A stretch of DNA of 64,000 nucleotides from Paraburkholderia lycopersici (GTDB lineage: Bacteria > Pseudomonadota > Gammaproteobacteria > Burkholderiales > Burkholderiaceae): contig NZ_FMYQ01000001.1 in NCBI RefSeq assembly GCF_900096975.1, positions 558,001 through 622,000 on the forward strand. The letters are read 5' to 3'. Within the stretch, counting starts at the first letter, position 1. Each line of letters starts with the position of its first letter. Of the stretch, positions 29,886 to 41,029 are shown piece by piece. The notes under the pieces are model-generated. The model had not been told where the DNA came from. It ran no database searches and saw only the letters and a program-made list of their open reading frames with translations. The position numbers and the translations under genes were made by a program.

Positions 29886-31088
29886 ATGAATATCGTCACG
29901 CTCAAACCGTCGAAAGAAAAATCCCTGCTGCGCCGCCATCCGTGGGTCTACGCGAACGCGATCGACCGCGTGGAAGGCAAGCCCGCGCCCGGCGCGACCG
30001 TCATCGTGCGCGCGGCCGACGGCCGCTTTCTCGGGCGCGCCGCCTACAGCCCGCATTCGCAGATCCGCGCGCGCGTATGGAGCTTCGACGAGAACGAGCC
30101 GATCGACCACGCATTCTTCAAGCGCCGCGTGCAGCGCGCCGTGGCCGACCGCCGCGCCATGGTGAGCGGCACGGGCGCCGTGCGCCTCATCTTTGGCGAG
30201 GCCGACGGGCTGCCGGGCCTGATCGTCGATCACTACGCCGAGGACGCCGGGAACGGTCGCGGGCAGCTCGTGTGCCAGTTCATGGCGGCGGGCGTCGAGG
30301 CATGGAAGGAGGCGATCGTCGCGGCGCTGACGTCGGCAACGGGTTGTCCGAACGTGTACGAGCGCTCGGACGTATCGATCCGCGAGAAGGAAGGGCTCGA
30401 ACAGGTCACGGGCCTGCTCGCCGGCGACGAGCCGCCCGAAACCATCGTCACGAACGAGAACGGCGTGCGCTATCACGTGGACGTGCGCAACGGCCACAAG
30501 ACCGGCTTCTACGTCGACCAGCGCGACAACCGCGCGCTCGTGCAAACCTATGCGAGCGAGCGCGAGGTGCTCAACTGCTTCTGCTACACGGGCGGCTTCT
30601 CGCTCGCGGCGATGAAGGGCGGCGCCAAGCGCGTGGTATCGGTCGACTCGTCGGGCGAGGCGCTCGCCACGGCGCAGAAGAACGTCGACGCGAACGGCTT
30701 CGACGCGCAGCGCGCCACCTGGCTAGACGCCGACGCCTTCAAGACGCTGCGCCGTCTCTACGACGAAGGCGAGCGCTTCGACCTCGTCGTGCTCGACCCG
30801 CCCAAGTTCGCGGCCTCGCGCGAGCACGTGGACCGCGCCGCGCGCGCGTACAAGGACATCAATCTCACGGGTCTCAAGCTGCTGCGTCCGGGCGGCCTGC
30901 TGTTCACGTACTCGTGCTCGGGCGCGATCGATTCGGCGCTGTTCCAGAAGATCGTCGCGGGCGCGGCCGCCGACGCGAAAGTCGATGCGCGCATCCTGAA
31001 ACGCCTCGGCGCGGGCGTCGATCACCCGCTGCTCACGGCGTTCCCGGAAGGCGAGTATCTGAAAGGCCTGCTGTTGCAAATCCCCTGA
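29886..31088 (+). CDS. rlmI: Class I SAM-dependent rRNA large-subunit methyltransferase (RlmI type)
   Basis: This 400-residue protein has an N-terminal PUA-like domain (HPWVYANAIDRVEGKPAPGA) and a Rossmann methyltransferase domain. NCFCYTGGFSLAAMKGGAKRVVSVDSS (near residue 235) binds SAM, and LVVLDPPKFA is the catalytic motif IV (near 300). SYSCSGAID-like TYSCSGAID follows. RlmI makes m5C1962 in 23S rRNA. Start 29886 gives the standard MNIVTLKPSKEKSLLRRHPW. Identity at family level is firm; RlmI versus a close RlmI-like paralogue is not settled by eye. Confidence 0.88.
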   Translation: MNIVTLKPSKEKSLLRRHPWVYANAIDRVEGKPAPGATVIVRAADGRFLGRAAYSPHSQIRARVWSFDENEPIDHAFFKRRVQRAVADRRAMVSGTGAVRLIFGEADGLPGLIVDHYAEDAGNGRGQLVCQFMAAGVEAWKEAIVAALTSATGCPNVYERSDVSIREKEGLEQVTGLLAGDEPPETIVTNENGVRYHVDVRNGHKTGFYVDQRDNRALVQTYASEREVLNCFCYTGGFSLAAMKGGAKRVVSVDSSGEALATAQKNVDANGFDAQRATWLDADAFKTLRRLYDEGERFDLVVLDPPKFAASREHVDRAARAYKDINLTGLKLLRPGGLLFTYSCSGAIDSALFQKIVAGAAADAKVDARILKRLGAGVDHPLLTAFPEGEYLKGLLLQIP

Positions 31089-31206
31089 GGCGGCCTTATC
31101 TGGTTGTTTTCGGCCGCGCCGGAGCGCCTTGCGCGCCGCATGTCCCGTCCCCCGATCGCGCCCGGCCGTCTCATGCGGGCGCGGCGCAGATATGTTTCAA
31201 TAGGAA

Positions 31207-31219
31207 GTTATGTTGTAAC
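31207..31219 (+). promoter_or_regulatory. Candidate Zur box upstream of the COG0523 GTPase gene
   Basis: GTTATGTTGTAAC matches 11 of 13 positions of the palindromic core GTTATAnTATAAC of proteobacterial Zur sites. It is centred about 115 bases before the start of a His-rich COG0523 GTPase gene, the class most often controlled by zinc limitation. Confidence 0.6.
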
Positions 31220-31327
31220 ACCCGGCGTGCGAGGTGCCCGCGCCCCGCAACCGCCCGTCCAGAACACCCATCGGCGCGCCGGCACGACGAGGCGCGCCCC
31301 CGAATGCACATCTTCCAGGCAGACAGC

Positions 31328-32422
31328 ATGGCAACCATGATTCCCGTCACCATCCTGACCGGCTTTCTCGGCAGCGGCAAAACCACGCTGCTCAAGCGCA
31401 TCCTGAACGAAAACCACGGCATGAAAATCGCCGTGATCGAGAACGAGTTCGGCGAAGAGAACATCGACAACGAAATCCTCGTGCAGGACAGCACCGAGCA
31501 GATCATCCAGATGAGCAACGGCTGCATCTGCTGCACGATCCGCGGCGACCTCGCGCGCGTGCTCGGCGACCTCGCGCAGCAAAAGCGCGACGGCAAGCTC
31601 GATTTCGACCGCGTCGTGATCGAGACTACGGGCCTCGCGAATCCGGGTCCGGTCGCGCAGACGTTCTTCATGGACAACGAGATCGCCGACGAATACCTGC
31701 TCGACGCGATCATCACGCTCGTCGACGCGAAGCACGGCAACCACCAGCTCGACGAGCACGAAGTGGTGCAGCGCCAGGTCGGTTTCGCCGACCGCCTGTT
31801 CATCACGAAGGCCGACCTCGTCGACGAGAAGGAACTCGCGGACCTGCGCCACCGCCTGCTGCACATGAACCCGAAGGCGCAGATTCGCCAGGTGAATTTC
31901 GGCGAGGCCGACATCAAGGAAGTGTTCGACCTGCGCGGTTTCAACCTCAACGCCAAGCTCGAGATCGACCCGGACTTCCTCGCCGAAGACGAGCACGATC
32001 ACGACCACGCGCATCACGACCACGACCACGCGCACGACCACGCCGGCTGCGACCACGATCACGGCCAGTGCAGCCACGAAGGCCACGATCACGGCCACCA
32101 CCATCATCATCACGCGCACCACGACGACAAGATCAAGTCGTTCGTCTACCGCAGCGACCGTCCGTTCGACCCGAACCGCCTCGAGGACTTCCTCGGCGGC
32201 ATCCTGCAGATCTACGGCGAACGCCTGCTGCGCTACAAGGGCGTGCTCTACATGAAGGGCGTGGACCGCAAGGTGGTGTTCCAGGGCGTGCACCAGATGA
32301 TGGGCAGCGATCTGGCCGCCAAATGGCTGCCGATCGAGAAGAAGACCAGCAAGATGGTGTTCATCGGCATCGAATTGCCGCAGGACCTCATCACCGACGG
32401 CCTGGACGCCTGCCTCGCCTGA
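31328..32422 (+). CDS. COG0523 (CobW-family) GTPase, probable zinc metallochaperone
   Basis: This 364-residue P-loop GTPase has Walker A GFLGSGKTT (12-20), the metal-binding CxCC in GCICC (65-69), ETTGLANP, TKADLVDE and a C-terminal CobW domain. Between the domains lies a strongly His-rich linker (about residues 221-267, over 20 His plus several Asp and two Cys) suited to binding zinc. Proteins of this class deliver or store metal under zinc limitation. Start ATG 31328 is used; an in-frame ATG 8 codons earlier is possible. A Zur-box-like site lies upstream, a strong terminator follows, and dksA is next. Confidence 0.9.
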   Translation: MATMIPVTILTGFLGSGKTTLLKRILNENHGMKIAVIENEFGEENIDNEILVQDSTEQIIQMSNGCICCTIRGDLARVLGDLAQQKRDGKLDFDRVVIETTGLANPGPVAQTFFMDNEIADEYLLDAIITLVDAKHGNHQLDEHEVVQRQVGFADRLFITKADLVDEKELADLRHRLLHMNPKAQIRQVNFGEADIKEVFDLRGFNLNAKLEIDPDFLAEDEHDHDHAHHDHDHAHDHAGCDHDHGQCSHEGHDHGHHHHHHAHHDDKIKSFVYRSDRPFDPNRLEDFLGGILQIYGERLLRYKGVLYMKGVDRKVVFQGVHQMMGSDLAAKWLPIEKKTSKMVFIGIELPQDLITDGLDACLA

Positions 32423-33035
32423 CGCGCTTCGGCGTTTGTCCGCACCGCACGGTTACGCAGATGCGCCCGGCCCTTTCGCCGGGCGTTTTTGTCTGCGCAA
32501 TTCCACCGCGTGCAGCAAGGCGCGGCGCCGCCTTTTCGCGCTGCGTAACAGCGTCTTTCCCGCTCGCGCGCCAAATAACGTACCCGACCATCGCTTTTTC
32601 ATGATTGGCGCGTTATATTTTCTGGATATCGACCGGTTCGCAAACGGGGCGGTAAAAGGTAAGCCGCGAGGCGAACCACCGCAGGGATTTCCCGCTTGCG
32701 GCCCGAGTTTGCGGTTCGGTTACAATACGGCCCCACCGGAAGAGAGGCACCCCGGAAATCGCCGAGGGTCGCCCCGCCGGCAGCGCATCGCGTCGCAGCG
32801 CGCAGCCGGTACGATATGTGCCTCAGGAGCATCTGAAGACCGGTTTCCAGAGGAGTTCGGCCCCGCAGCGGCGCTTCGGCGTCACGACAGTTCAGCGTCC
32901 GTGCCCGCCAGCGCGCAAATCGGCGCGGTGAATGCGCCTGGCAAGGTGGTAAAAGCCACCGCGGCCACTGCGGGCAACACCAAAGTGCAGGCAAGATGTG
33001 CCAGTTTTGCCTCACTCATTGAAGAAGCAAGCCAG
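32423..33035. other. 613-bp dksA upstream region
   Basis: This gap contains the terminator of the GTPase gene and then dksA regulatory DNA. An 8-bp perfect inverted repeat, CGCGCCAA (32567-32574) and TTGGCGCG (32605-32612), is directly followed by the AT-rich TTATATTTT. TTGCGG (32696-32701) and TACAAT (32721-32726), 19 bases apart, form another weak promoter candidate. A leader of 300 bases or more before dksA is implied. No gene was seen in it. Confidence 0.45.
32464..32490 (+). terminator. Rho-independent terminator after the COG0523 GTPase gene
   Basis: CGCCCGG (32464-32470) pairs with CCGGGCG (32479-32485) around an 8-base loop, followed by five T residues. It lies 42 bases after the stop codon. 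Confidence 0.9.
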
Positions 33036-33455
33036 ATGACGACGAAACGACTCTTGACCGAAGCCGAAATCCTGAAGATGAGCGACAAGGATTACATGAA
33101 CGAGGATCAGCTCGCCTTCTTCAAGAACCGGCTCGAACAGCTGCAGGCGGAAATCCTCCGCAATGCGGGCCAGACCACCGAGAATCTGCGCGAAACCGTG
33201 ATCGTTCCCGACCCGGCCGACCGCGCGACGATCGAAGAAGAACACGCGCTCGAGCTTCGCACGCGCGATCGCGAGCGCAAGCTGCTCAAGAAAGTGCAGC
33301 AGTCGCTCGCGCGCATCGAATCCGGCGAATACGGCTGGTGCGAGGAAACGGGCGAGCCGATCGGCATCCCCCGCCTGCTCGCGCGGCCGACCGCCACGCT
33401 CTCGCTGGAAGCGCAGGAACGCCGCGAGCTGCGTCAGAAACTGTTCGGCGACTGA
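33036..33455 (+). CDS. dksA: RNA polymerase-binding transcription factor DksA, Cys-poor type
   Basis: DksA binds the RNA polymerase secondary channel and works with ppGpp in the stringent response. This 139-residue protein keeps the coiled-coil tip PDPADRAT, with Asp59, Asp62 and Ala64 matching E. coli Asp71, Asp74 and Ala76. In the zinc-finger region only the first cysteine remains (Cys102); the other three positions are Thr105, Ser123 and Ala126. It therefore probably cannot bind zinc normally. Such forms are common in alpha- and betaproteobacteria. Start 33036 gives the usual MTTKRLLTEAEILKM. A strong terminator follows. Confidence 0.95.
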   Translation: MTTKRLLTEAEILKMSDKDYMNEDQLAFFKNRLEQLQAEILRNAGQTTENLRETVIVPDPADRATIEEEHALELRTRDRERKLLKKVQQSLARIESGEYGWCEETGEPIGIPRLLARPTATLSLEAQERRELRQKLFGD

Positions 33456-33512
33456 GCTTTTTCCCGGCCGCGAAGCCCTGCTTTCGCGGCCCGCGATCTG
33501 CCTTCCTTGTCG

Positions 33513-33546
33513 AAGCGCACGGAGTACCGTGCGCTTTTTCTTTTTT
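33513..33546 (+). terminator. Rho-independent terminator after dksA
   Basis: AAGCGCACGG (33513-33522) pairs perfectly with CCGTGCGCTT (33527-33536) around AGTA, followed by a long T-rich tract. Confidence 0.93.
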
Positions 33547-33620
33547 GCGCGGTTCCTTCGCCGCGCCCGCGAGCGCCGTTTCCCGCCTTCCTCCCCCGGC
33601 CGTTTTCTGCGCCCGCGGCC

Positions 33621-33648
33621 CTTGATATGCCCAGCGCCGCCCTAAACT
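33621..33648 (+). promoter_or_regulatory. Candidate heat-shock (sigma-32) promoter of hslVU
   Basis: CTTGAT (33621-33626) and CCCTAAACT (33640-33648) are spaced by 13 bases and resemble a sigma-32 -35/-10 pair (CTTGAA and CCCCATnT). It precedes hslV by about 160 bases. hslVU is a classic heat-shock operon, but the -10 match is imperfect. Confidence 0.35.
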
Positions 33649-33805
33649 TGAACCGACATGCGCTCGCAGCGCGCCCCTGGCGCGCGCAAGGCACCCGGAT
33701 CCAGGGCGGCGGCGCCCGCTGCGCGCAAGCGCCCCGCGCCCTCCCGAAAGCGGCAGGCATTCCACCCCGCACCCAACCCGGCATCAACGGTAAAAAGGAA
33801 CGCAC

Positions 33806-34342
33806 ATGGAGCAATTTCACGGCACGACGATCGTATCCGTGCGACGCGGCGACAAGGTCGCGCTCGGCGGCGACGGCCAGGTCACCCTCGGCAACATCGT
33901 CATGAAGGGTGGCGCGAAGAAGGTCCGGCGCATTTACGGCGGCAAGGTGATGGTCGGCTTCGCCGGCGGCACGGCCGACGCCTTCTCGCTGCTCGACCGC
34001 TTCGAAGCCAAGCTCGAAAAGCATCAGGGCAATCTCACGCGCGCGGCCGTCGAGCTCGCCAAGGACTGGCGCACCGACCGCATGCTGCGCCGCCTCGAAG
34101 CCATGCTGATCGCCGCCGACGCCAGCACCACGCTCGTCCTCACCGGCAACGGCGACGTGCTCGACCCGGAAGGCGGCATCTGCGCGATCGGCTCGGGCGG
34201 CGCGTATGCGCAGGCCGCGGCCCGCGCGCTCCTGGAGAACACCGAGCTTTCGCCGCGCGAGATCGTCGAAAAGTCGCTCGAAATCGCGGGCGACATGTGC
34301 ATCTACACGAATCACAATCGCGTGATCGAAACCATCGAGTAA
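33806..34342 (+). CDS. hslV: ATP-dependent protease subunit HslV
   Basis: HslV (ClpQ) is the threonine peptidase of the HslUV complex, a two-ring dodecamer in the cytoplasm. The 178-residue precursor has MEQFHG ahead of [21 protein letters not shown], where the first Thr becomes the catalytic N-terminus. [14 protein letters not shown] and the closing [13 protein letters not shown] are typical. The ATG follows AAAGGAACGCAC. hslU begins 29 bases downstream in the same operon. Confidence 0.97.
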   Translation: MEQFHGTTIVSVRRGDKVALGGDGQVTLGNIVMKGGAKKVRRIYGGKVMVGFAGGTADAFSLLDRFEAKLEKHQGNLTRAAVELAKDWRTDRMLRRLEAMLIAADASTTLVLTGNGDVLDPEGGICAIGSGGAYAQAAARALLENTELSPREIVEKSLEIAGDMCIYTNHNRVIETIE

Positions 34343-34371
34343 CCCGTCGCAAAGACCGAGAAGGAATCAGG

Positions 34372-35721
34372 ATGAGCACCATGACCCCCGCCGAGATCGT
34401 CTCGGAACTCGACAAGCACATCATCGGCCAGGCGAACGCGAAGAAGGCCGTGGCCGTCGCGCTGCGCAACCGCTGGCGCCGTCAGCAGGTCGCCGAGCCG
34501 CTGCGCCAGGAAATCACGCCGAAGAACATCCTCATGATCGGGCCGACGGGCGTCGGCAAGACCGAAATCGCGCGGCGTCTCGCGAAGCTCGCCGACGCCC
34601 CCTTCATCAAGATCGAAGCGACCAAGTTCACCGAAGTGGGCTACGTGGGCCGCGACGTGGACAGCATCGTGCGCGACCTCATCGAAATCTCGGTGAAGCA
34701 AACGCGCGAAACGGAAATGCGCAAGGTGCGCAGCAAGGCCACCGACCAGGCTGAGGACCGCATCCTCGACATTCTGCTGCCGAGCGCGCGTCCGGTCGGC
34801 TTCGGCTCGTCCGATGCCTCGGACCATCATGGCGAGAGCGACAATGCCACGCGTCAGACCTTCCGCAAGCGCTTGCGCGAAGGCCAGCTCGACGACAAGG
34901 AAATCGAGCTCGACGTCGAACTGCCGCAAGTGGGCATGGACATCATGGGCCCCCCGGGCATGGAAGACATGACCGAGCAGATTCGCTCGATGTTCGCGAA
35001 CCTCGGCGGCGGCAAGAAAACGCGCCGCAAGGTGAAGGTCAAGGAAGCGCTGAAGCTCCTCACGGACGAAGAAGCGGCGAAGATGCTCAACGACGAAGAG
35101 GTCAAGCAGAAGGCTGTACAGAACGTCGAGCAGAACGGCATCGTGTTCCTCGACGAAATCGACAAGATCGCTTCGCGCAACAACGAAGGCAGCGGCGGCG
35201 AAGTCTCGCGCCAGGGCGTGCAGCGCGACCTGCTCCCGCTCGTGGAAGGCACGACCATCAACACAAAGTACGGCATGGTGAAGACCGATCACGTGCTGTT
35301 CATCGCGAGCGGCGCGTTCCATCTTTCGAAGCCCAGCGACCTGATTCCCGAACTGCAGGGCCGCTTCCCGATTCGCGTGGAACTCGATTCGCTCTCCGTG
35401 AAGGACTTCGAAGCGATTCTGGTCGCCACCGACGCGAGTCTCGTCAAGCAGTATCAGGCGCTGCTCGCCACGGAAGACGTGCAGCTCGATTTCGCCGAAG
35501 ACGGCATTCGCCGCCTCGCGGAAATCGCCTTCTCCGTCAACGAAAAGACCGAGAATATCGGTGCGCGCCGTCTCTACACGGTCATCGAAAAGCTGCTTGA
35601 AGACGTCTCGTTCGCGGCCGGCAATCATGCGGGCCAGAGTGTGACCATCGATGCGGCCTACGTCGACAAGGCGCTCGGCGAAGTGGCGCAGGACGAAGAC
35701 CTGTCGCGGTACGTTCTCTGA
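34372..35721 (+). CDS. hslU: ATP-dependent protease ATPase subunit HslU
   Basis: HslU (ClpY) is the AAA+ unfoldase that feeds substrates to HslV. The 449-residue protein starts [20 protein letters not shown], has Walker [10 protein letters not shown] near residue 60, the pore motif GYVGRD (near 90), an I-domain (about 110-240) and Walker [13 protein letters not shown] near 250. The C-terminal DEDLSRYVL, whose tail inserts into HslV, is present. The start at 34372 follows AAGGAATCAGG. A bidirectional terminator lies just beyond. Confidence 0.97.
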   Translation: MSTMTPAEIVSELDKHIIGQANAKKAVAVALRNRWRRQQVAEPLRQEITPKNILMIGPTGVGKTEIARRLAKLADAPFIKIEATKFTEVGYVGRDVDSIVRDLIEISVKQTRETEMRKVRSKATDQAEDRILDILLPSARPVGFGSSDASDHHGESDNATRQTFRKRLREGQLDDKEIELDVELPQVGMDIMGPPGMEDMTEQIRSMFANLGGGKKTRRKVKVKEALKLLTDEEAAKMLNDEEVKQKAVQNVEQNGIVFLDEIDKIASRNNEGSGGEVSRQGVQRDLLPLVEGTTINTKYGMVKTDHVLFIASGAFHLSKPSDLIPELQGRFPIRVELDSLSVKDFEAILVATDASLVKQYQALLATEDVQLDFAEDGIRRLAEIAFSVNEKTENIGARRLYTVIEKLLEDVSFAAGNHAGQSVTIDAAYVDKALGEVAQDEDLSRYVL

Positions 35722-35740
35722 GCGCACCGCGACGCGCATG

Positions 35741-35768
35741 AAAAAGGGACCCCGCAGGGTCCCTTTTC
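35741..35768. terminator. Bidirectional terminator between hslU and regA
   Basis: AAAAGGGACCC (35742-35752) pairs with GGGTCCCTTTT (35757-35767) around CGCA, with A and T runs on either side. It serves the convergent hslU and regA genes. Confidence 0.92.
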
Positions 35769-35779
35769 GTTTGGCGCAC

Positions 35780-36322
35780 TTACTGGCGCACGGGGCGCTT
35801 CGCGAGCTTGCGCTGCAGCGTGCGCCGGTGCATGTTGAGCGCGCGCGCGGTGGCCGAGATGTTGCCGTTGTGCTCGGCGAGCACGCGCTGGATGTGCTCC
35901 CATTCGAGCCGCGCGACCGAGAGGGGCGCCGGGTGCTCGATGGCCTCCTCGGCCTGCAGCGCGCTCGCATCGCTTTGCAGTGCCGAGAGAATCATCTCGA
36001 CGTTCGCAGGCTTGGCCAGATAGTTGTCTGCGCCGTCCTTCACGGCCTGCACCGCCGTTGCGATGCTCGCGTAGCCCGTCAGCACGAGCATGCGGGCGTC
36101 GGGCTGCAGTTCGCGCAGCGGGGCGATGAGCGACAGGCCCGAATCGTTGCCGAGATGCAGGTCCACGGTGATCTGCGCGAACTTCTGCTGGTTCGCGAAG
36201 CGGATCGCCTCGTCCGCGTTGTGTGCCTGCTTCACCTCGAAACCGCGCCGCGTGAGGCCGCGCGTCAGGATGTCGGAGAACACTTCGTCATCGTCGATGA
36301 CCAGAAAACTCATATCGCTCAT
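35780..36322 (-). CDS. regA: Redox response regulator RegA/PrrA/ActR family
   Basis: This 180-residue regulator has a receiver domain (about 1-120) with the acidic pocket IDDDE (Asp10-12), the phosphoacceptor Asp54 in VDLHLGND and Lys in NYLAKPANVE. A C-terminal Fis-type helix-turn-helix, GNISATARALNMHRRTLQRKLAKR, closes it. That DNA-binding sequence is nearly invariant among RegA homologues, which control redox-responsive respiration, carbon and nitrogen metabolism. It starts 18 bases after the kinase gene and is cotranscribed with it. Confidence 0.93.
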   Translation of the reverse strand: MSDMSFLVIDDDEVFSDILTRGLTRRGFEVKQAHNADEAIRFANQQKFAQITVDLHLGNDSGLSLIAPLRELQPDARMLVLTGYASIATAVQAVKDGADNYLAKPANVEMILSALQSDASALQAEEAIEHPAPLSVARLEWEHIQRVLAEHNGNISATARALNMHRRTLQRKLAKRPVRQ

Positions 36323-36340
36323 GCCTATTTCTCCGTATTG

Positions 36341-37771
36341 TTAGGCGGCGTCGGGCCGGGCCGGCCCCTCGCCTGATCCAGTCTCCGAACCCACAGACGC
36401 AGCGCCCTCGCGCGTCGCCGGATTCGCCTCACCCGCCTTGAGCTGCTTCGCCGGCAAACGCAGCACAGCGCGCGTGCCGCGCGCCTTGCGCACCCGGACG
36501 CTGCCGCCGACGCCGGCGCCTGGCGACGCCTCGTCGTCCGCGCCGCTCAGTTCGCCCGACGCGCTGCCGGGCGGCGCGACGTCGGCAAGCTCGATCGAGC
36601 CGCCAAGCCGCGCCGCCGATGAAAATGCCAGATACAGCCCCACGCCGTGGCCGCCCTGCGTGCTGTCCACGGGCGCGGCGCCCAGCGAGGCGCGCAGCGA
36701 CGCCGGAATGCCGGGCCCCGCATCGCAGACTTCGAAATCGACGTAACCGGCACGCACGGCAGGGTCGGCGCGCAGGGTCACGAAATCGTGGCTCGCGCGA
36801 GCCGCGTTGTCGAGCAGGATGGTGAGGATCTGGCCGACCGCGACGGTGTCGTCGAGAGCGAGGTCGCCCGGCCCGTTGTCGAAGAGTTCGAACTTCACGT
36901 GCGGATGACGCAAGCGCCATTGCTCGACGAACGGTCCGAGCCATTCGCTCACGACCTGGCGGCTGCCGGTGGACGAGGCGCGGCTGCGCAGGCGCGCGAG
37001 CGCCGAGGTGCAAAGCGAGATTTGCCTGTCGAGCAGTTCGAGGTCGGCGGCGTAGGGCGCAAGGCCCTTGTCCGTGTGCGCGATGTCGCGCAACTCCTCG
37101 GTGAGCATGGCGATGGTCGAGAGCGGCGTGCCGATCTCATGCGCCACGGTAGCCGCCTGCACGCCGAGCGCGACGGCGCGCTCGTCGCGCAGCAGGCGCT
37201 GCTGCGCGTCGCCGAGCGCGGTGTCGCGCTGGCGCAGCGCGCGCGACATCCGCGCGACGAACCACACGATCAGGCACACGCTCACCATGAAGTTCACCCA
37301 CATGCCCGCGCGGTAGTAATCGAACAGGTTGGCGGGATTGTCGAGATTGAGCGGTACGTTGTCGAAGCCGAGCAGCACGTAGCAGGCCACGGCGAAGGCC
37401 GCGAGCCACGCCGTGAGGTACCAGGGCAACACGGCGGCCGCGATGGCGAGCGACGGCAGATACAGCGAGACGAACGGATTGGTCGTGCCGCCCGAAAGAA
37501 AAAGCAGCGCCGAAAGAGCGCCGAGATCGACCCAGAGCTGGCCGAACAGTTCGAGATTCGACTCGGGACGATCCTGCGTGACGCGCAGCCAGGTCACGCC
37601 GTTGAACGCCACTTCCATGGCGATCACGAACAGCATGGCGGGTAGCGGCAACTGCACGCCGATGAAGAGTTGCACGAACGCGATCGTGCAGAGCTGGCCG
37701 ATGATGGCGAGACTGCGCAGCCAGAATAAATGGCTGAGATTGACGCGAGCACTGACTGTTATGCGATGCAT
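36341..37771 (-). CDS. regB: Redox sensor histidine kinase RegB/PrrB/ActS family
   Basis: This 476-residue kinase has six N-terminal membrane spans (about 15-175) with the quinone-sensing motif GGTTNPF (94-100). The phosphorylated His211 lies in VAHEIGTPLSTI and the ATPase domain has GGHGVGLYL. Cys254 in the DRQISLC segment sits where RegB's redox-active cysteine does, 43 residues after the His (40 in Rhodobacter). The combination marks it as a sensor of quinone-pool and cytoplasmic redox state. The C-terminus carries a Gly/Ala-rich insert and tail. regA follows. Confidence 0.93.
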   Translation of the reverse strand: MHRITVSARVNLSHLFWLRSLAIIGQLCTIAFVQLFIGVQLPLPAMLFVIAMEVAFNGVTWLRVTQDRPESNLELFGQLWVDLGALSALLFLSGGTTNPFVSLYLPSLAIAAAVLPWYLTAWLAAFAVACYVLLGFDNVPLNLDNPANLFDYYRAGMWVNFMVSVCLIVWFVARMSRALRQRDTALGDAQQRLLRDERAVALGVQAATVAHEIGTPLSTIAMLTEELRDIAHTDKGLAPYAADLELLDRQISLCTSALARLRSRASSTGSRQVVSEWLGPFVEQWRLRHPHVKFELFDNGPGDLALDDTVAVGQILTILLDNAARASHDFVTLRADPAVRAGYVDFEVCDAGPGIPASLRASLGAAPVDSTQGGHGVGLYLAFSSAARLGGSIELADVAPPGSASGELSGADDEASPGAGVGGSVRVRKARGTRAVLRLPAKQLKAGEANPATREGAASVGSETGSGEGPARPDAA

Positions 37772-40181
<2,410 letters not shown>

Positions 40182-40227
40182 AGCGCGCCTCCAACGGCGG
40201 CGCACGCCGCCGGGCCTCCTGTCCACG

Positions 40228-40986
40228 ATGACCGACTCCCGCACCCATGCGAGGCGCGCCCGGCGCCGGCCGCGCCGCGTCGCCCGCCGGCCGGGCACGC
40301 CGGTCCATGGCGCCCCCGTCTGGCTGTTCGATCTCGACAACACGCTGCACGGCGCGTCGCGCGCGATCTTCCCGGCCATCAACGCGGCGATGACGCAATA
40401 CATCATCGACGCGCTGGGCGTGAGCCGCGACGAGGCCAACCACCTGCGCACGAGCTACACGCACCGCTACGGCGCGACGCTGCTCGGCCTCGCGCGCCAT
40501 CACCCGATCGATCCGCACGACTTCCTCAAGGTCGTGCACACCTTCGACGATCTGCGCGCCATGCTGCACGCCGAGCGCGGCCTCGCCCGCATGCTCGCCG
40601 CGCTGCCCGGCCGCAAGATCGTGCTCACCAACGGCCCCGAGGCGTACGCGCACGCGGTGCTTGCGGCGCTCGGCATCGAGCGGCTCTTCGAGCGCGTGAT
40701 CGCCATCGAGGGCATGCGCGCGCGCGGCCGCTGGCGCGCCAAGCCCGACCGCGCGATGCTGCGCGGCACGCTGCGCCGGGCAGGCGTCGCGCTTGCCGAC
40801 GCGATCCTCATCGAGGACACGCGCAGCCACCTCAAGCACTATCGGCGGCTCGGCATCCGCACCGTGTGGATCACCGGGCATTTACCGGCGCACCTGCCAG
40901 GCACCGGCCGGCCCCACTATGTCGATCGTCGCATTCGTTCGCTAAAATCCCTGAAACCAGGCCTGCAATCGGGGCGCTCGAAGTAA
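40228..40986 (+). CDS. Pyrimidine 5'-nucleotidase-like HAD hydrolase
   Basis: This 252-residue haloacid dehalogenase-like phosphatase has motif I FDLDNTLHG (Asp near 36 and 38), motif II IVLTNGPE (near 131), the Lys of RAKPDRAML and motif IV LIEDTRSHLKH (near 190). It resembles the pyrimidine nucleotidase (YjjG/SDT1-like) group. The first 25 residues are an Arg-rich extension. It lies between argB and slmA, probably in one transcript. The in vivo substrate is uncertain. Confidence 0.86.
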   Translation: MTDSRTHARRARRRPRRVARRPGTPVHGAPVWLFDLDNTLHGASRAIFPAINAAMTQYIIDALGVSRDEANHLRTSYTHRYGATLLGLARHHPIDPHDFLKVVHTFDDLRAMLHAERGLARMLAALPGRKIVLTNGPEAYAHAVLAALGIERLFERVIAIEGMRARGRWRAKPDRAMLRGTLRRAGVALADAILIEDTRSHLKHYRRLGIRTVWITGHLPAHLPGTGRPHYVDRRIRSLKSLKPGLQSGRSK

Positions 40987-41029
40987 ACGGGGGAGCGATC
41001 ACCAGAGGCCTACGCCAGGGACGATATCC

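Larger units (their letters stand above)
33456..33805. other. 350-bp region between dksA and hslV
   Basis: It holds the dksA terminator (33513-33546) and the hslVU promoter region. No gene was recognised; open frames here lack ribosome sites. Confidence 0.5.

Noticed and set aside
28139..29905. 588-codon minus-strand frame over DUF484 and xerC
   Set aside because: Both covered genes are well supported on the other strand; the frame has no recognisable domain.
31304..31330. Earlier start (MHIFQADS) for the COG0523 GTPase
   Set aside because: No ribosome site precedes it, and family members start a few residues before the VTILTGFLGSGKTT segment; left as an alternative only.
31990..32130. His/Asp codon-rich repeats as a CRISPR-like or satellite array
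   Set aside because: The repetition comes from His-Asp dipeptide coding in the COG0523 linker; there are no regular repeats and spacers.
36341..37771. Generic sensor kinase annotation for the gene upstream of regA
   Set aside because: GGTTNPF, the AHEIGTPLSTI box and Cys254 together identify the RegB family, so a generic label would lose information.
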